From: Agapetus fuscipes
Lineage: Eukaryota; Arthropoda; Insecta; Trichoptera; Glossosomatidae
Assembly: GCA_951799405.1 (NCBI GenBank)
Contig: OX637345.1
Coordinates: 9,238,001-9,302,000, forward strand
Direction: 5' to 3'
Length of the DNA: 64,000 nt
The stretch's first letter is position 1. Each line of letters begins with the position of its first letter. This document shows, in pieces, positions 30,845-40,370 of the stretch. Position numbers and translations under genes: made by a program. The notes below the pieces were generated by a model. The model was not told where the DNA came from, ran no database searches, and saw only the letters and a list, made by a program, of their open reading frames with translations.

Positions 30845-32175
30845 TTGGTGCTAAGGTGGCCCAGCTGTCCGCAGTTCCAGCAGCGTGGGTCTCGTCTTCG
30901 AGGTCTCAGACGTTCCAGCACTTTTTCAATTAGCTCCTCGGTTGTAGGTAGCTTGACCTCCTCTGCCTCGACTGCACGAACCCTGGCGTGGCCCCTGATG
31001 GACTGTTTGACAGCCTCAAACTCGAGAGCTTGGCTGAGCGCCTCGTTCAAAGCCTTGGGATGGGCCAGTTTTACGGCTTGTTGCGTCTCCCATTCCCGCA
31101 ATCCATTTAGGAACTTGTCCACTGCCAAGCTCTCACAGATGTCGTCGGAGGCTGTCGGGTAAGCGTCTCGTACCAGGCGGGCGATGTCCATTTCAAACTC
31201 CTGGAGGCTCTCGTTGGGCTTCTGCACCCTTGTGTTCAGCTGCGACTTGTACAGCTGCTCCAGGCACTTGTGGCCATAGCGCATATCCAAGCGCTGCTTC
31301 AGCTGCCCAAAGTCACCACGGTTGTCCAGGGGTATGGCCTGCAGAACCCTGAGAGCGTCTCCTCGGAGCGACAGGCTGAGAACCGAAGCCTTCTTCTGCT
31401 GGCTCCAGGCTCCCATCATGGCAGCCGTCTCAAAGAGGGTCAAGTATTCCTCCCACGACGTCTTCCCGTCGAAGGTTGGGAGGTTGTGCTTGGCTAGGGA
31501 AGGGTCATCATCCCCTCTTGTGATCCTGGTTGGAGTTGAGCATCCCTGGTCGGTCTCGTCGTGAAGGCCGCCTTTGGGGGAGATTCTGGTGGACTCCATC
31601 TGGCACTTGTCAGCCAGCTCGGCACGCAGACGGTCTTCCAGGTTTGACATCCGAGTCTCCATTTCCCCCTTCAGGGCCGAGAGGTTGGTTGTCATCTTCT
31701 CCTCTATTTCTCCTTTCAGGGTTGTGAGACTATCCGCTATCTCCGCCTTCAGGTCGGTCACCACTTCCTTCAGGTTGGTGGTCATCTTCTCCTCCAGCCC
31801 GGTCAGGTCCTCCTTCAGGGTCTTGGCGTTGTCAGCCATCTTCTCCTCCAGGGTCTTGGCGTTGTCAGCCATCTCCACCTTCAGGTCTTCCCTCAGGGTC
31901 TTGGAATTGTCAGCCATTTTCTCCTCCATGGCAGTGAAGTTTCCCGTGAGCTCCTCCTTCATGGATTTTGTGATGCTGATGTTCAGCTCCTCAAGGGCGC
32001 GGTCTCCTCCAGATGCCATGACAAAGTATGCCGGGTCTTCACCTGACCGTTCCAAGGCCTCTATGAGGCGTGCTTGTAAGGCTGCCTTTCCTCCTGAGGT
32101 CTCCAGGTCCCTCTCCAGAAGCTCATTTTTAAGCTCAGTGACTTTGAGGTCCTTGACGTTCACTTTCGTTGCCAT
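30799..32175 (-). CDS. gag: Gypsy Gag with N-terminal SAP-like domain and CCHC knuckle
   Basis: 458 residues from an ATG at 32175. Residues about 7-45 (VKDLKVTELKNELLERDL, then GGKAALQARLIEAL) fit the SAP fold, a two-helix DNA-binding motif common in chromatin proteins and unusual at this position. Residues about 75-200 are a charged coiled coil with near repeats of ADNAKTL and EEKMTTNL. Residues about 225-400 (LPTFDGKTSWEEYLTLFE, later SLQEFEMDIARLV) are the standard retrotransposon capsid region. A single zinc knuckle, C432-x2-C435-x4-H440-x4-C445, precedes a basic end. The frame is intact. The SAP call rests on pattern and spacing only. Confidence 0.92.
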   Translation of the reverse strand: MATKVNVKDLKVTELKNELLERDLETSGGKAALQARLIEALERSGEDPAYFVMASGGDRALEELNISITKSMKEELTGNFTAMEEKMADNSKTLREDLKVEMADNAKTLEEKMADNAKTLKEDLTGLEEKMTTNLKEVVTDLKAEIADSLTTLKGEIEEKMTTNLSALKGEMETRMSNLEDRLRAELADKCQMESTRISPKGGLHDETDQGCSTPTRITRGDDDPSLAKHNLPTFDGKTSWEEYLTLFETAAMMGAWSQQKKASVLSLSLRGDALRVLQAIPLDNRGDFGQLKQRLDMRYGHKCLEQLYKSQLNTRVQKPNESLQEFEMDIARLVRDAYPTASDDICESLAVDKFLNGLREWETQQAVKLAHPKALNEALSQALEFEAVKQSIRGHARVRAVEAEEVKLPTTEELIEKVLERLRPRRRDPRCWNCGQLGHLSTKCPKPQKPRKQAAEY

Positions 32176-32731
32176 TTTTTTTCAAAATTTACGTCAAAAC
32201 AAAAATATTTTCAAATTTATTTAATACAAGTTTTGAGTTTTATATATATAGCTGTTTTGAATACGTAATAATTATTTATTTCGTCTCAAGTCTTTCAAAC
32301 ACACAGGTAGGTACTTAATGTACATTCACACACTTGTAAACAAAGGATAGTTATTCAAAAACTTTTTCTCGATGAATCTGGAACGTTCTTTTGTAATATT
32401 TTTCAAGATTTTTATTTATTTATTTTATTTTTTTAATCACACACAATAATAAAAAAACTATGGTCCAATTTGATGACTTTCTCAATGCGGTAAAATAGTC
32501 ATTATGTTATGTCCAGAATTATGTTCCATATGATGTTCCAGAATTTATAAGCAACTTGCTTTTGCGTCTTTTCTTTTAACAAAAATTTATTTAAACACTT
32601 GTTTTCACAAAAGTCAGTTCACACAAAGTTCAATTTGAATAAAGTTCATTTTAACACTTATTTAATTTATTTTATTTATTTTTAGACAGAAGATCTTAAT
32701 TTTTCTTGACAATTCCGCACCTGACGCCAAT
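32176..32731 (-). promoter_or_regulatory. Gypsy leader and primer binding site
   Basis: About 556 bp between the 5' LTR and gag. Three bases inside the LTR edge the minus strand reads tggcgtcaggtgcgg (32714-32728), which begins with the TGG expected to pair with a tRNA CCA end. The tRNA identity was not determined. No long frame. Confidence 0.7.
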
Positions 32732-33247
32732 TGTTACGAAATTAGGGTTCAATTGTCTTCAAATTAAAAATACACAGGTCTTCTTCAATAGTTATTTATT
32801 TTACACAGTTACAAAATTTATTTTCACACTACTTTCTCGATTATTCTACTTGGTTTCGGTTCACTGATCAGATGGCTTCGATGTGTTTGTTAATCGCTAT
32901 GATACTGGCCCGCTCTGCAGGCCATTCGCACCTTTATACTCTGTAGAGCAGTATGATCTAGAACCAAAGTTGCTAGACGGTTCCAGAGTAATTATTACTT
33001 CTCGATGTTTCACGTACTACCTAGACACAACCAAAATCCTACCTACCAATGCAATACAGTATTCCTATAATTATAACCAATACCTACTTAGCCTAGAGAA
33101 TTCTACACTTATACATAATTATCGATCTTACCTACCAATACTTTTGAGGATTCTTATAACTATAACTATCCATACTTATTTCAATATTTATATTTACATA
33201 ACACTATAACTACCCATACTTATTTCAATATTTATATTTACATAACA
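32732..33247 (-). repeat. 5' LTR, complete (516 bp)
   Basis: On the minus strand it carries gagtataaagg (TATA-like, about 32932-32943) and taaaataaataact (poly(A) signal, about 32785-32800). At its outer end a 44-bp segment (ctataactatcc to ttacataaca) is present twice in tandem (33160-33247), a change not visible in the solo LTR at 21034-21432. Confidence 0.88.
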
Positions 33248-33251
33248 ATAT

Positions 33252-33725
33252 AATAATTACAATACATCGTTAAACTCGTAGATGTATATTATTTTGGCAA
33301 CGTTGCAAAACAACGTAGTCAGGTTAATGTTGGATTAACGGTCGTTTGACATATTAACAATTATAATAACTACGCAGTTAAAAAAATGATTCTGATATTG
33401 GACGAACCGTTACAACTCTTCGCTATGGCAGTTAAAACGAAATGCTTTATACTTGGGCGAGTGACTTGCTTCTTTGTACCCTTCCCGCCAATTCAGCTAT
33501 ATTTCCAAATCTTTTCCGAGTGCAGCTAAGCTTGAAACAGGCGAGGCTTAGGAGTAATCCAGGGCCAAAGGTCGCACTACCTGGTCTGTGTAACTAGAGG
33601 CATTTACTGTAAAAAAAAAATTCTCAGAAAAAGAGCGTATTCTAGAAGATTTACTGGATGAATATACCTGTAGCAATAAAGTGTTCAATAATTTAGGTAT
33701 TTTCATAAATATTGTCAATTTTACA
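33252..33725. repeat. Foldback family P1 single arm, then unassigned
   Basis: 33315-33412 is the reverse complement of the outer P1 sequence (ggattaacggtcgtttgaca, taactacgcagtt, attggacgaaccgttac). 33413-33725 shows nothing I recognise. Confidence 0.5.
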
Positions 33726-34004
33726 ATTCCTTGACCTATAAAGGTTGGATTCCTTGACTTATAGGTTGGTATGAGGCTGACCACCCATACTGTACAAAAA
33801 TGGTTCACTTTGGCAATGTCACACCTGTTTCAGCGAAAGTTGGCTGGAGTTTCAGGGCTTATGTTCATTTGAAATTCGGTTTTTTTGTTGTTGTAGGTCC
33901 ACATGCGGCATGTGTAAGCGAGAACTTTTACGTGTCTGCTTGTGAGATTGAATTTAATATGAATCTTAAATGTAATATATCTTTGCAACTTAGAATATAG
34001 ATAT
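33726..34004 (+). repeat. Family A repeat with duplicated head
   Basis: The first 23 bp of the head occur twice in a row (attccttgacctataaagg, then attccttgacttatagg). The remainder is complete to ctttgcaacttagaatatag. Confidence 0.75.
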
Positions 34005-34008
34005 ATAC

Positions 34009-34304
34009 TGTAACTGTAATCAGTCGCCGTTCCGCTGGGGTTGGCCAGAGCTGCCTCCATTTCTTCCTATCCCAACATACCTCTTTCAATATATTCATAT
34101 CCATCACATTTTTCATACATTTTCTTCTTATACACTTTGTATATCCCATTCTTTCACAATTTCCGAAATCTGATAACTCCATACTTTTCTCGGTCGTTCC
34201 CTTACCTCTTTTTCCTCTAACACTTCCTGTGTGTATGTACTTTGTCAGTCTATCATCATTCATTCTTTCCACATGCCCAATCCATTCCATCACATTCCTT
34301 TTTC
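34009..34304 (-). pseudogene. LINE tail (RTE-like), cut by foldback element
   Basis: Minus strand encodes EWIGHVERMNDDRLTKY and GKRGKG, then KKVMDMNILKEVCWDRKKW after a frame shift. It ends at the tail tactgtaactgtaat. Its upstream part stops at cattcctttttcccg, where the foldback element begins. Confidence 0.75.
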
Positions 34305-34474
34305 CCGTGCAAAATAGAAGAACGATTTTCTCTACGTTTCGTCGGAGTCATATCCGACGTCCTCAGGAGACGTGTGTCCTCTATAAGGAGGAACCACGAA
34401 CTCACACGTCTCCTGAGGATGTCGGATATGGCTCCAACAAAACGTAGAGAAAATCGTTCTTCTCTTTTGCACGG
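34305..34474. mobile_element. Foldback element P3, near-perfect 70-bp arms
   Basis: Arms 34305-34377 and 34403-34474 are reverse complements with few mismatches; the loop holds tcctctataaggaggaacca. In each arm ctgaggacgtcgga or its variant is followed by a stem partner and aaacgtagag. The loop sequence recurs at 59778-59800, and a partial arm at 40573-40615. Confidence 0.75.
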
Positions 34475-34970
34475 TCAGTATAATCCGTTTTTTTTATTCT
34501 TTAAAATGTCTAACGACCGTAATCATAATTTAAAATCTTTAATACATTATTAATTTTTGATAACTTTAATACACGTTTCTGGCCAAGTAAAATTGGTTGA
34601 CAAATTGCATTCCTCTAATCTATTAAACAAATGTTAGCCTTAAATATCAATATATCTTTACAACTTAGATTTTATATTATTTTAGGTTTTATCTCAATCC
34701 TGGGTTATACATCGATAGAAATCTTAACACTCTTGGACGGCACGGTCGACATAAATTTTCCGGGATAAGAAAGGCTATTGGGAATGGCGAGTGCGACCGT
34801 CCAGTTGACCGGCTAGTGAACTGGCTAGTAGCGAGTGTTATCTCGATGCACTTATCTATGTAATAAACTGGTGTGAACAAGTCGTAAGGATTGGCATCCG
34901 ATCGAAAGCAAAAACTCAAACTAGGGAGGGAAAATATCCAAGAAAGAATATTTGCTATAGCACATCATTT
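34475..34970. other. Unassigned, short family-A and P1-like scraps
   Basis: ttaaaatgtctaacgaccgt near 34500 resembles the sequence outside P1. 34630-34680 has a family A tail scrap (atatctttacaacttagatt). 34690-34930 is less AT-rich with no assignable frame. Confidence 0.35.
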
Positions 34971-35400
34971 ACGGTATACTTAGCTGAACATACAATGCAA
35001 CTTTTTGGCATAGATAAGACACCTGCTCTTCTTGCTATTCTACATACACTTGAAAAACAAGTAAACTTAGCTGCACATTTAATACAACGTTATGTCATCG
35101 TTGAGATGCCTGTTCTTCTTGTAATTTTTTACTTGAAAAACAAGTAAACTTAGCTGCACATTTAATACAACGTTATGTCATCGTTGAGATGCCTGTTCTT
35201 CTTGTAATTTTTTACTTGAAAAACAAGTAAACTTAGCTGCACGTATAATGCAATTCTTTGCCATCGATAATATACAGCTGCACATATAATACAACTTTTT
35301 GCCATCGTTGAAGTACCTGTTCTTCTCGTTATTCTACACTTGAACTAAGATGCACATCGAATGCAACTTTTTACCATCGTTGTGAAAAATGTGTTATTCT
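34971..35400. repeat. Tandem repeat, 83-bp unit
   Basis: Units anchored on cttagctgcacatttaatac at about 35066, 35149 and 35232 are exactly 83 bp apart and almost identical. Flanking diverged units (anchors near 34980, 35275 and 35349) have other spacings. Each unit includes catcgttgagatgcctgttc and cttgaaaaacaagtaaac, the latter a small palindrome. Confidence 0.8.
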
Positions 35401-35424
35401 CTACAACACAAAATTAATATAGAG

Positions 35425-35660
35425 CAACCCCTTACCGCGATGTTCCCTGAAGGGTCGCATGTGAGAGAAGAACCTCTTTATTTTTACACCCAAGAATGGC
35501 GGTTTTCCGTCAATAATTTTATTTCAAGTAGGGGCTTCCAAGCTCTATTTGGGGAAGGATCTCTTTCATTGCGAAGGCTGGGTTAACCTTTCTGGTATTT
35601 TTTATTTTGGGTTTGAAATAAATACCAAAACGGGAAGTCAGTTCTCTACCCTCACCACAC
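35425..35660 (-). repeat. SINE B, old copy without head
   Basis: Complement of the SINE B body: ccctgaagggtcgcatgtg, aaggctgggttaacctttct, gggtttgaaataaatacc. The tRNA-like head is lost after cagttctctaccctc. Confidence 0.6.
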
Positions 35661-36242
35661 AAGAGCTTTAGTCCCTTTTTGGTGAGGTATAGCGTAGCAA
35701 CAATTTAATAATCTATGTAATAGATTTGAGAAAATGTATGACCTTCGACTGAGCTACAAGAACTTCATTTTATCATTTCTAGAACAACGTACTTTTTTCG
35801 TTTTACTTAAAGTGGATATTACTTTAAACATTTTTAGAAATAAAAAAGCAGGAAAAGGCTTCTCTGTAAAATCAAAAGCTTTCCTCGGAAGCGACTTGTA
35901 AGTAAGGCTTACGTGGGATATTGGGAATACGATTTGAAGTGTATGAGGATGAGAGGAAGTCGTGAGAAAGGGTGTGAAGGTAGAAGAGGAAGTAGAATGG
36001 GAGATGGAGGGCGAAGTAAGGGGGGAAAGTTGGGGAAGCCATCCGTTCTGAGAAATCGGGAACGTCATCGATATGGTCCTTTTTTTCCTGACATTCCTGC
36101 AAGAGCCAATTGCTTCCCGATTTTAAATAGTAATGGTTGTTTAAATTTAAGGTCATTAAAATTATAATTGTTATAACTATATTTGGACTTTCAAATTAAG
36201 GTTTAATTAATCTACGTTTTTTAAATAAATATTTTTTTTCAT
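35661..36242. other. No recognised feature
   Basis: Purine-rich block 35940-36060 (for instance gatgagaggaagtcgtgag) creates open frames on both strands. No family recognised. Confidence 0.35.
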
Positions 36243-36675
36243 ATCGGTTGGTATAAGGCTGAAAACGCTTATTGTAAAATTGGCAGGCGCGTGCATAGGG
36301 TATAATCAAATACATTTCAGAATAAATATTTTCTCCCATTCCTTAAGATAACTCATTTGAAATGGACTGAAATTCCAACGATGGCTACAATCAACCATAG
36401 ATTTTAATTTTTAAATCTGAATATCAAGCATAAATGGTTTTAACCATATATTGCCTATCTATAAGGCGCATATCCTTGTATCGAATGCACGATCTAGAAA
36501 ATTTGATTCACTTTTTACTAAAATGCTTTTTACCAATGTCCCGTCCCCTCTGTTTCAACGGAGGTCTGCAAGAGTTACAAGGTGTATGATCATTTTATGC
36601 TTAGTTTTTTTATTGAATTCTGTACGCATGCAGCATATGTAAGGGTGAACTGACACGTATCTACCTTTAATAATG
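36243..36675 (+). repeat. Family A pieces, old, split
   Basis: 36243-36290 is a head scrap (atcggttggtataaggctga). 36505-36670 is the centre (tgtttcaacggaggtctgca) to tgacacgtatctacc. About 210 bp of unrelated sequence lies between. Confidence 0.45.
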
Positions 36676-36686
36676 AATTATGAGGA

Positions 36687-36937
36687 TCTAAATCTAAACC
36701 TAAGTTGCAAAGATATGTATCGTTTGAGATTCATACCAAATGCATTCCCACAAGCAGACACGCATAACTTCGCGCTCACACATGGCGCATGTGGACCTAC
36801 AATATAAAAAAAAAACAATCTCAAATGAACATAAGCCCTGCAACTCTTGCCGACCTTCCCTGAATCAGGGGTGACATTGGCAAAGTGAACCATTTTTTAC
36901 GGTATGGGTGGTCAGCCTCATACCAACCTAGAAGATA
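36687..36937 (-). repeat. Family A repeat, full length
   Basis: Tail ctaagttgcaaagatatgta to head complement gcctcataccaacctag. Lies next to the older opposite-strand copy. Confidence 0.8.
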
Positions 36938-37015
36938 TATAGAATAAGATGATAATATATATTAATAGTCTTACAAAAAATGTAGAAAATAAATTCTCTT
37001 TTTTTTACTGTAGAG

Positions 37016-37184
37016 CAGCGGTTTTCAAAAAGGGGAGGCGCGAGCTATGGCCAGGGGAGGCGCCCCAAAAATGTGTCTATAGTAGTATTAGAATGAATAT
37101 TAATAAATAAAACGTACAAAGGTAGGCGCGATAAAAAAAAATCTTTTTAGGTAGGCGTGGTAGCATAAAGTTTGGAAACCGCTG
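37016..37184. mobile_element. hAT-like MITE, 169 bp, perfect 8-bp target duplication
   Basis: Terminal repeats cagcggttttcaaa and tttggaaaccgctg. The 8-mer ctgtagag flanks both ends (37008-37015 and 37185-37192). The interior has ggggaggcgc on one side and the related gtaggcgtgg on the other. Non-coding. Confidence 0.88.
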
Positions 37185-37192
37185 CTGTAGAG

Positions 37193-37495
37193 GACACAAG
37201 ATCCATATAAATATTCAACCGTTTTTTTTAACTTTATTTTTACATTCGCTTCTCCCGTGTCCCGACATAGTCCCAGCTAGATGTGTCCCCTACTCTTGGT
37301 GGAGCAGATTATAGCGTCCAGAGAATGGTCAAGGAATGTGATGAAAGGAAACGGCGTCCCGGAATTGCTTTCTGGGCACATCGCCGAGGAATTGTCGATG
37401 AGAAATAATTGTACAAGTGTCTGGGACAGTCGCCCAAACGCCCCGGGAAATGACCCGCTCTGGAGTTGGGGCATTTCAAATGGTGACAGGGTATA
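37193..37495. other. No recognised feature
   Basis: Less AT-rich (for example cgccccgggaaatgacccgc), open in several frames, no family recognised. Confidence 0.35.
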
Positions 37496-37496
37496 G

Positions 37497-38040
37497 CGGC
37501 ACAGTGACAAAACGACGCATGACAGAACAACACAAGACAGACCCACACATGACATAATGACACATGACAGAACGACACATGACAGAACAACACATGACAG
37601 AACAACACATGACAGAAAGACACATGACAGAACGACACATGACATAATGACACATGACATAATGACACATGACAGAACGACACATGACAGAACAACACAT
37701 GACAGAACGACACATGACAGAACGACACATGACATAGCGACACATAACAGAACATCTCAATGACAGCGCATCACATGACAAAACATCACTATGACAAAAC
37801 AACACACAAAAAACATCACAGTGTTATGTCATGTCACTGTGTTTTGTCATGTGACGTTGCTTCATGTGCTGTTTATGGTATGTTCTGTTTCAGGTATGTG
37901 ATGTTTTGTCATAGTGATGTTTTGTCATGTGCTGTTCTGTCATTATGATGTTCTGTCATGTGTCGTTCTTCCATTTATCGTTCTGTCAAGTGTCGTTATG
38001 TCATGTGTCGTTGTGTCACTTGTGTCGTTCTACCATGGAA
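37497..38040. repeat. Inverted minisatellite, 14-15 bp unit
   Basis: Left half (to about 37800) repeats acacatgacagaacg with variants tgacataatg. From about 37835 the same unit runs in the opposite orientation (gttctgtcatgtgtc). Together they form a long imperfect hairpin. Frames through it give repeated CVVLS or THDR peptides, which are by-products of the repeat. Confidence 0.85.
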
Positions 38041-38095
38041 CCATTTTAAATCTGTTATGTCTGAAAATATACATGTTGGAAGCAATAGTCGAGAT

Positions 38096-38354
38096 CTAAT
38101 CTAATCTAATGTAAGTTGCAGATATATGTTACGTTAGAGATTCATATTATAATATGTATTCTCGCAAGCAGACGCGTATAAGTTCGTGCTAACACATGCC
38201 GCATGTTGACCTACAATATAAAAACCTAATCTCAAATGAACATAAGCCCTGCAACTCTTGCCGACCTTCCCTGAAACAGGGGTGATATTGGCATAGTGAA
38301 CCTTCTTTTTACAGTATGGGTGGTGAGCCTCATACCAACCTATAAGTTAGGGAA
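38096..38354 (-). repeat. Family A repeat, full length with ctaat tail
   Basis: Three ctaat units, then ccgcatgttgacctacaat and the complement of the head to acctataagttaggg. Confidence 0.8.
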
Positions 38355-39129
38355 ATGATTACTTTTATCAGGTGAATGTGAGTTAGGTAATCATGAATTA
38401 ATTAATTTTGGTTAATGTTGTAATTTGTATTTTGTCAGATAAAATATAAAAACGACTTTGTTTTATATTGCGGCGAGTATATTTCAATTTCACGACTGGA
38501 TCGCAAACAATCCGCTTGCATCTTCAGGTGGCTAAATAAGTACTTAAGTTAATAAATGCATTAAAAGTACTATATATAAAAACCGACAATAATGAAAAAC
38601 AATAAAAACTTTTACAAACAATATAATTTTTTAAATTAGCATTTTAAATTTAGAATCTTTCTTCGCCAATGCTGCTGCACCGCCATTTTATCATTCAATT
38701 TCGTACCAATTCTTTTTGGAGTTAAATTTTATCTGTACTCATATAATGTCCATACATGTGAAAATCGCACCCCTCGTTTAAAATGCAAAAAATCAGCGGA
38801 TTCAAGATGAAAAGAAATTAATCGAAGCTTTCTATATTAGGCAATTATATATGTATGTACCCCAAGTACAAATATTCACGTTTATACTCAACAACGGCGT
38901 TTCCCAAAACAAATACGAAAGCACTTTTGTGAGAGTATTCGCTTACATTTTTTTTATAAAACGCTGTGGTTGAGTAAATTGTTAGGTTTTATTCATACTT
39001 GAGGTTTGGTTTTTGCTGACGTATTTGTAAAACGCAGTTACATACACGTTTTTTTACAAAGACATCGTATAGGAAGAAATACCTAACTATCTAAGTGAAA
39101 TATTTTTGGGAGGGATATTTTTCCTTTAG
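38355..39129. other. Retroelement-like scrap, then unassigned
   Basis: 38465-38535 on the minus strand has cacctgaagatgcaagcgg followed by tcgtgaaattgaaatatact, which looks like the untranslated region of a Penelope-like or similar element. The remainder has no family match. Confidence 0.4.
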
Positions 39130-39430
39130 ATTCATCAGTAGGTAGAACGCTTGTCTTCCGATTACCACGAGTGTCGTAAATTATTTCTCGTTTCAGTGCA
39201 TATTTCAAACTCAGAATCAATATACTGGCAAGGTTGATTCAGTTTTCACAAGAAATCAAAAACTAATTCCCAAGGCAGCTGGGACACTCTCACTTCAAAT
39301 AAAGTGGTTGGCGTAAGTTAAACTCGTTTATCTATGACAATAAAAAAGGTTCCACATTTCACGTGCGATCACTTCGGGGGCAAAGTGGTAAGAAGTTGCA
39401 CTGGGCATATGTGAAGCTTAGTTGTATTTC
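39130..39430 (+). repeat. SINE B, old full-span copy
   Basis: Head tcagtaggtagaacgcttg with a changed B box. Body aagtggttggcgtaag and 3' end aagaagttgcactgggcata. Many substitutions and a short insertion near 39330. Confidence 0.6.
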
Positions 39431-39454
39431 ATTATTCATTTTATATTTAAAATA

Positions 39455-39690
39455 TAAGTTGCAAATATATATTGGCATTCAAGTTATATGTAATGCACAC
39501 CCACAAGCAGACACGTGTAAGTTCGAGATTACACACACTGCAAGCGTAGGTACTTACAAAATAAACACAGTCTCACATCAATATAAACCCTGCAATTCAT
39601 ATCACCTTACCCGAAACCGAGGAAAAAGTAAACTAAGTTCTTACAGCATGGGGTCAGCCTCATACCAATCTATTAGTCAAGAAACTGATG
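39455..39690 (-). repeat. Family A repeat, diverged
   Basis: Tail taagttgcaaatatatattg to head complement cctcataccaatctattag; the centre is heavily changed (ccttacccgaaaccgagg). Confidence 0.6.
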
Positions 39691-40055
39691 ATGTGAGAAC
39701 CTGTTTCTAACCAGGCAAAAGTGGGGTGGTGAATTTGTTTAAGAAAGAAAAGTGGTTCACTTTTTACTTGGTCAGTTTCCCTCATACTGTGTGTATTATG
39801 AATGTTGTTTTTTAATTAAAGCCATCACACAGGGTGGTATGTGGGAAGCCCCGCCCCCGGGGACTGTTGCAAACTCCTCAGTCGTGCGTAGCACGAAGAT
39901 GTAACACGCTTCAAAACTATTAGTGCTGGAGAGATGTTTTCCGAGATCTGTTGCCGTGGTCTATGGAAGCTGGAGCTTCTAAATTTATGGAGAAAAAATA
40001 AAAATGTGATTGGAAAACATATTGTTAGTTGTATCAATATCCTCAAAATATTAAA

Positions 40056-40370
40056 ATGCAACTAAGCTACACATTTAGTATTACTTCTTGCGGCGCTATC
40101 CCCGAAGAGTTTCGCATGTGGCAAGTGGAACCTATAAATGTGTACAGATAAGGGGGCCGGCCTTACGCAAACCATTTCAGTTAAAAATGGGATTTCCCAG
40201 CCACCGATGGGGCTGGTACTCTTTTCTTGTGAAGGGCGAGTAAACCTTGCCGGTTAAACACCACAATGGGAAATCGTTTCTGACACTCTCGGTGGGATTC
40301 AAGCCCGAGCTCTCGGCATGGAATACAAGCACTACCAACAGTACTAACTGAGCCATCGACGGAACAATAC
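40056..40370 (-). repeat. SINE B, full length
   Basis: 3' end aatgcaactaagctacacat to the head complement (ttcaagcccgagctctcggc, gtactaactgagccatcgac). Length and order match the 24515 copy. Confidence 0.75.

Larger units (their letters stand above)
28252..33247 (-). mobile_element. Ty3/gypsy LTR retrotransposon, internally deleted
   Basis: A minus-strand element of 4996 bp bounded by the 4-mer atat (28248-28251 and 33248-33251), with TG...CA ends. Order on the minus strand: 5' LTR (33247-32732), primer-binding-site-like tggcgtcaggtgcgg, leader, gag, pol through protease, reverse transcriptase and RNase H, then directly a 3' LTR lacking its first 115 bp. No integrase. The 401 bp shared by the two LTRs look identical by eye, and both frames are open, so insertion was recent. 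The element sits 13 bp beyond the end of the hAT-like MITE. Confidence 0.92.

Noticed and set aside
30799..30850. Canonical slippery heptamer for the gag-pol frameshift
   Set aside because: The overlap is in the -1 frame, but I found no X XXY YYZ heptamer in the gag frame between the pol-frame TAG and the gag stop.
28403..33209. Open frames reading into the LTRs and opposite gag-pol
   Set aside because: They lie antisense to intact gag and pol or inside LTRs; composition shadows.
37277..37805. Repetitive peptides (CVVLS and THDR repeats) that could look like a low-complexity protein
   Set aside because: They are translation of the 14-15 bp minisatellite in several frames, without start or splice context.
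37497..38040. CRISPR-like regular repeats
   Set aside because: Units are contiguous tandem repeats without spacers, in an animal genome context.
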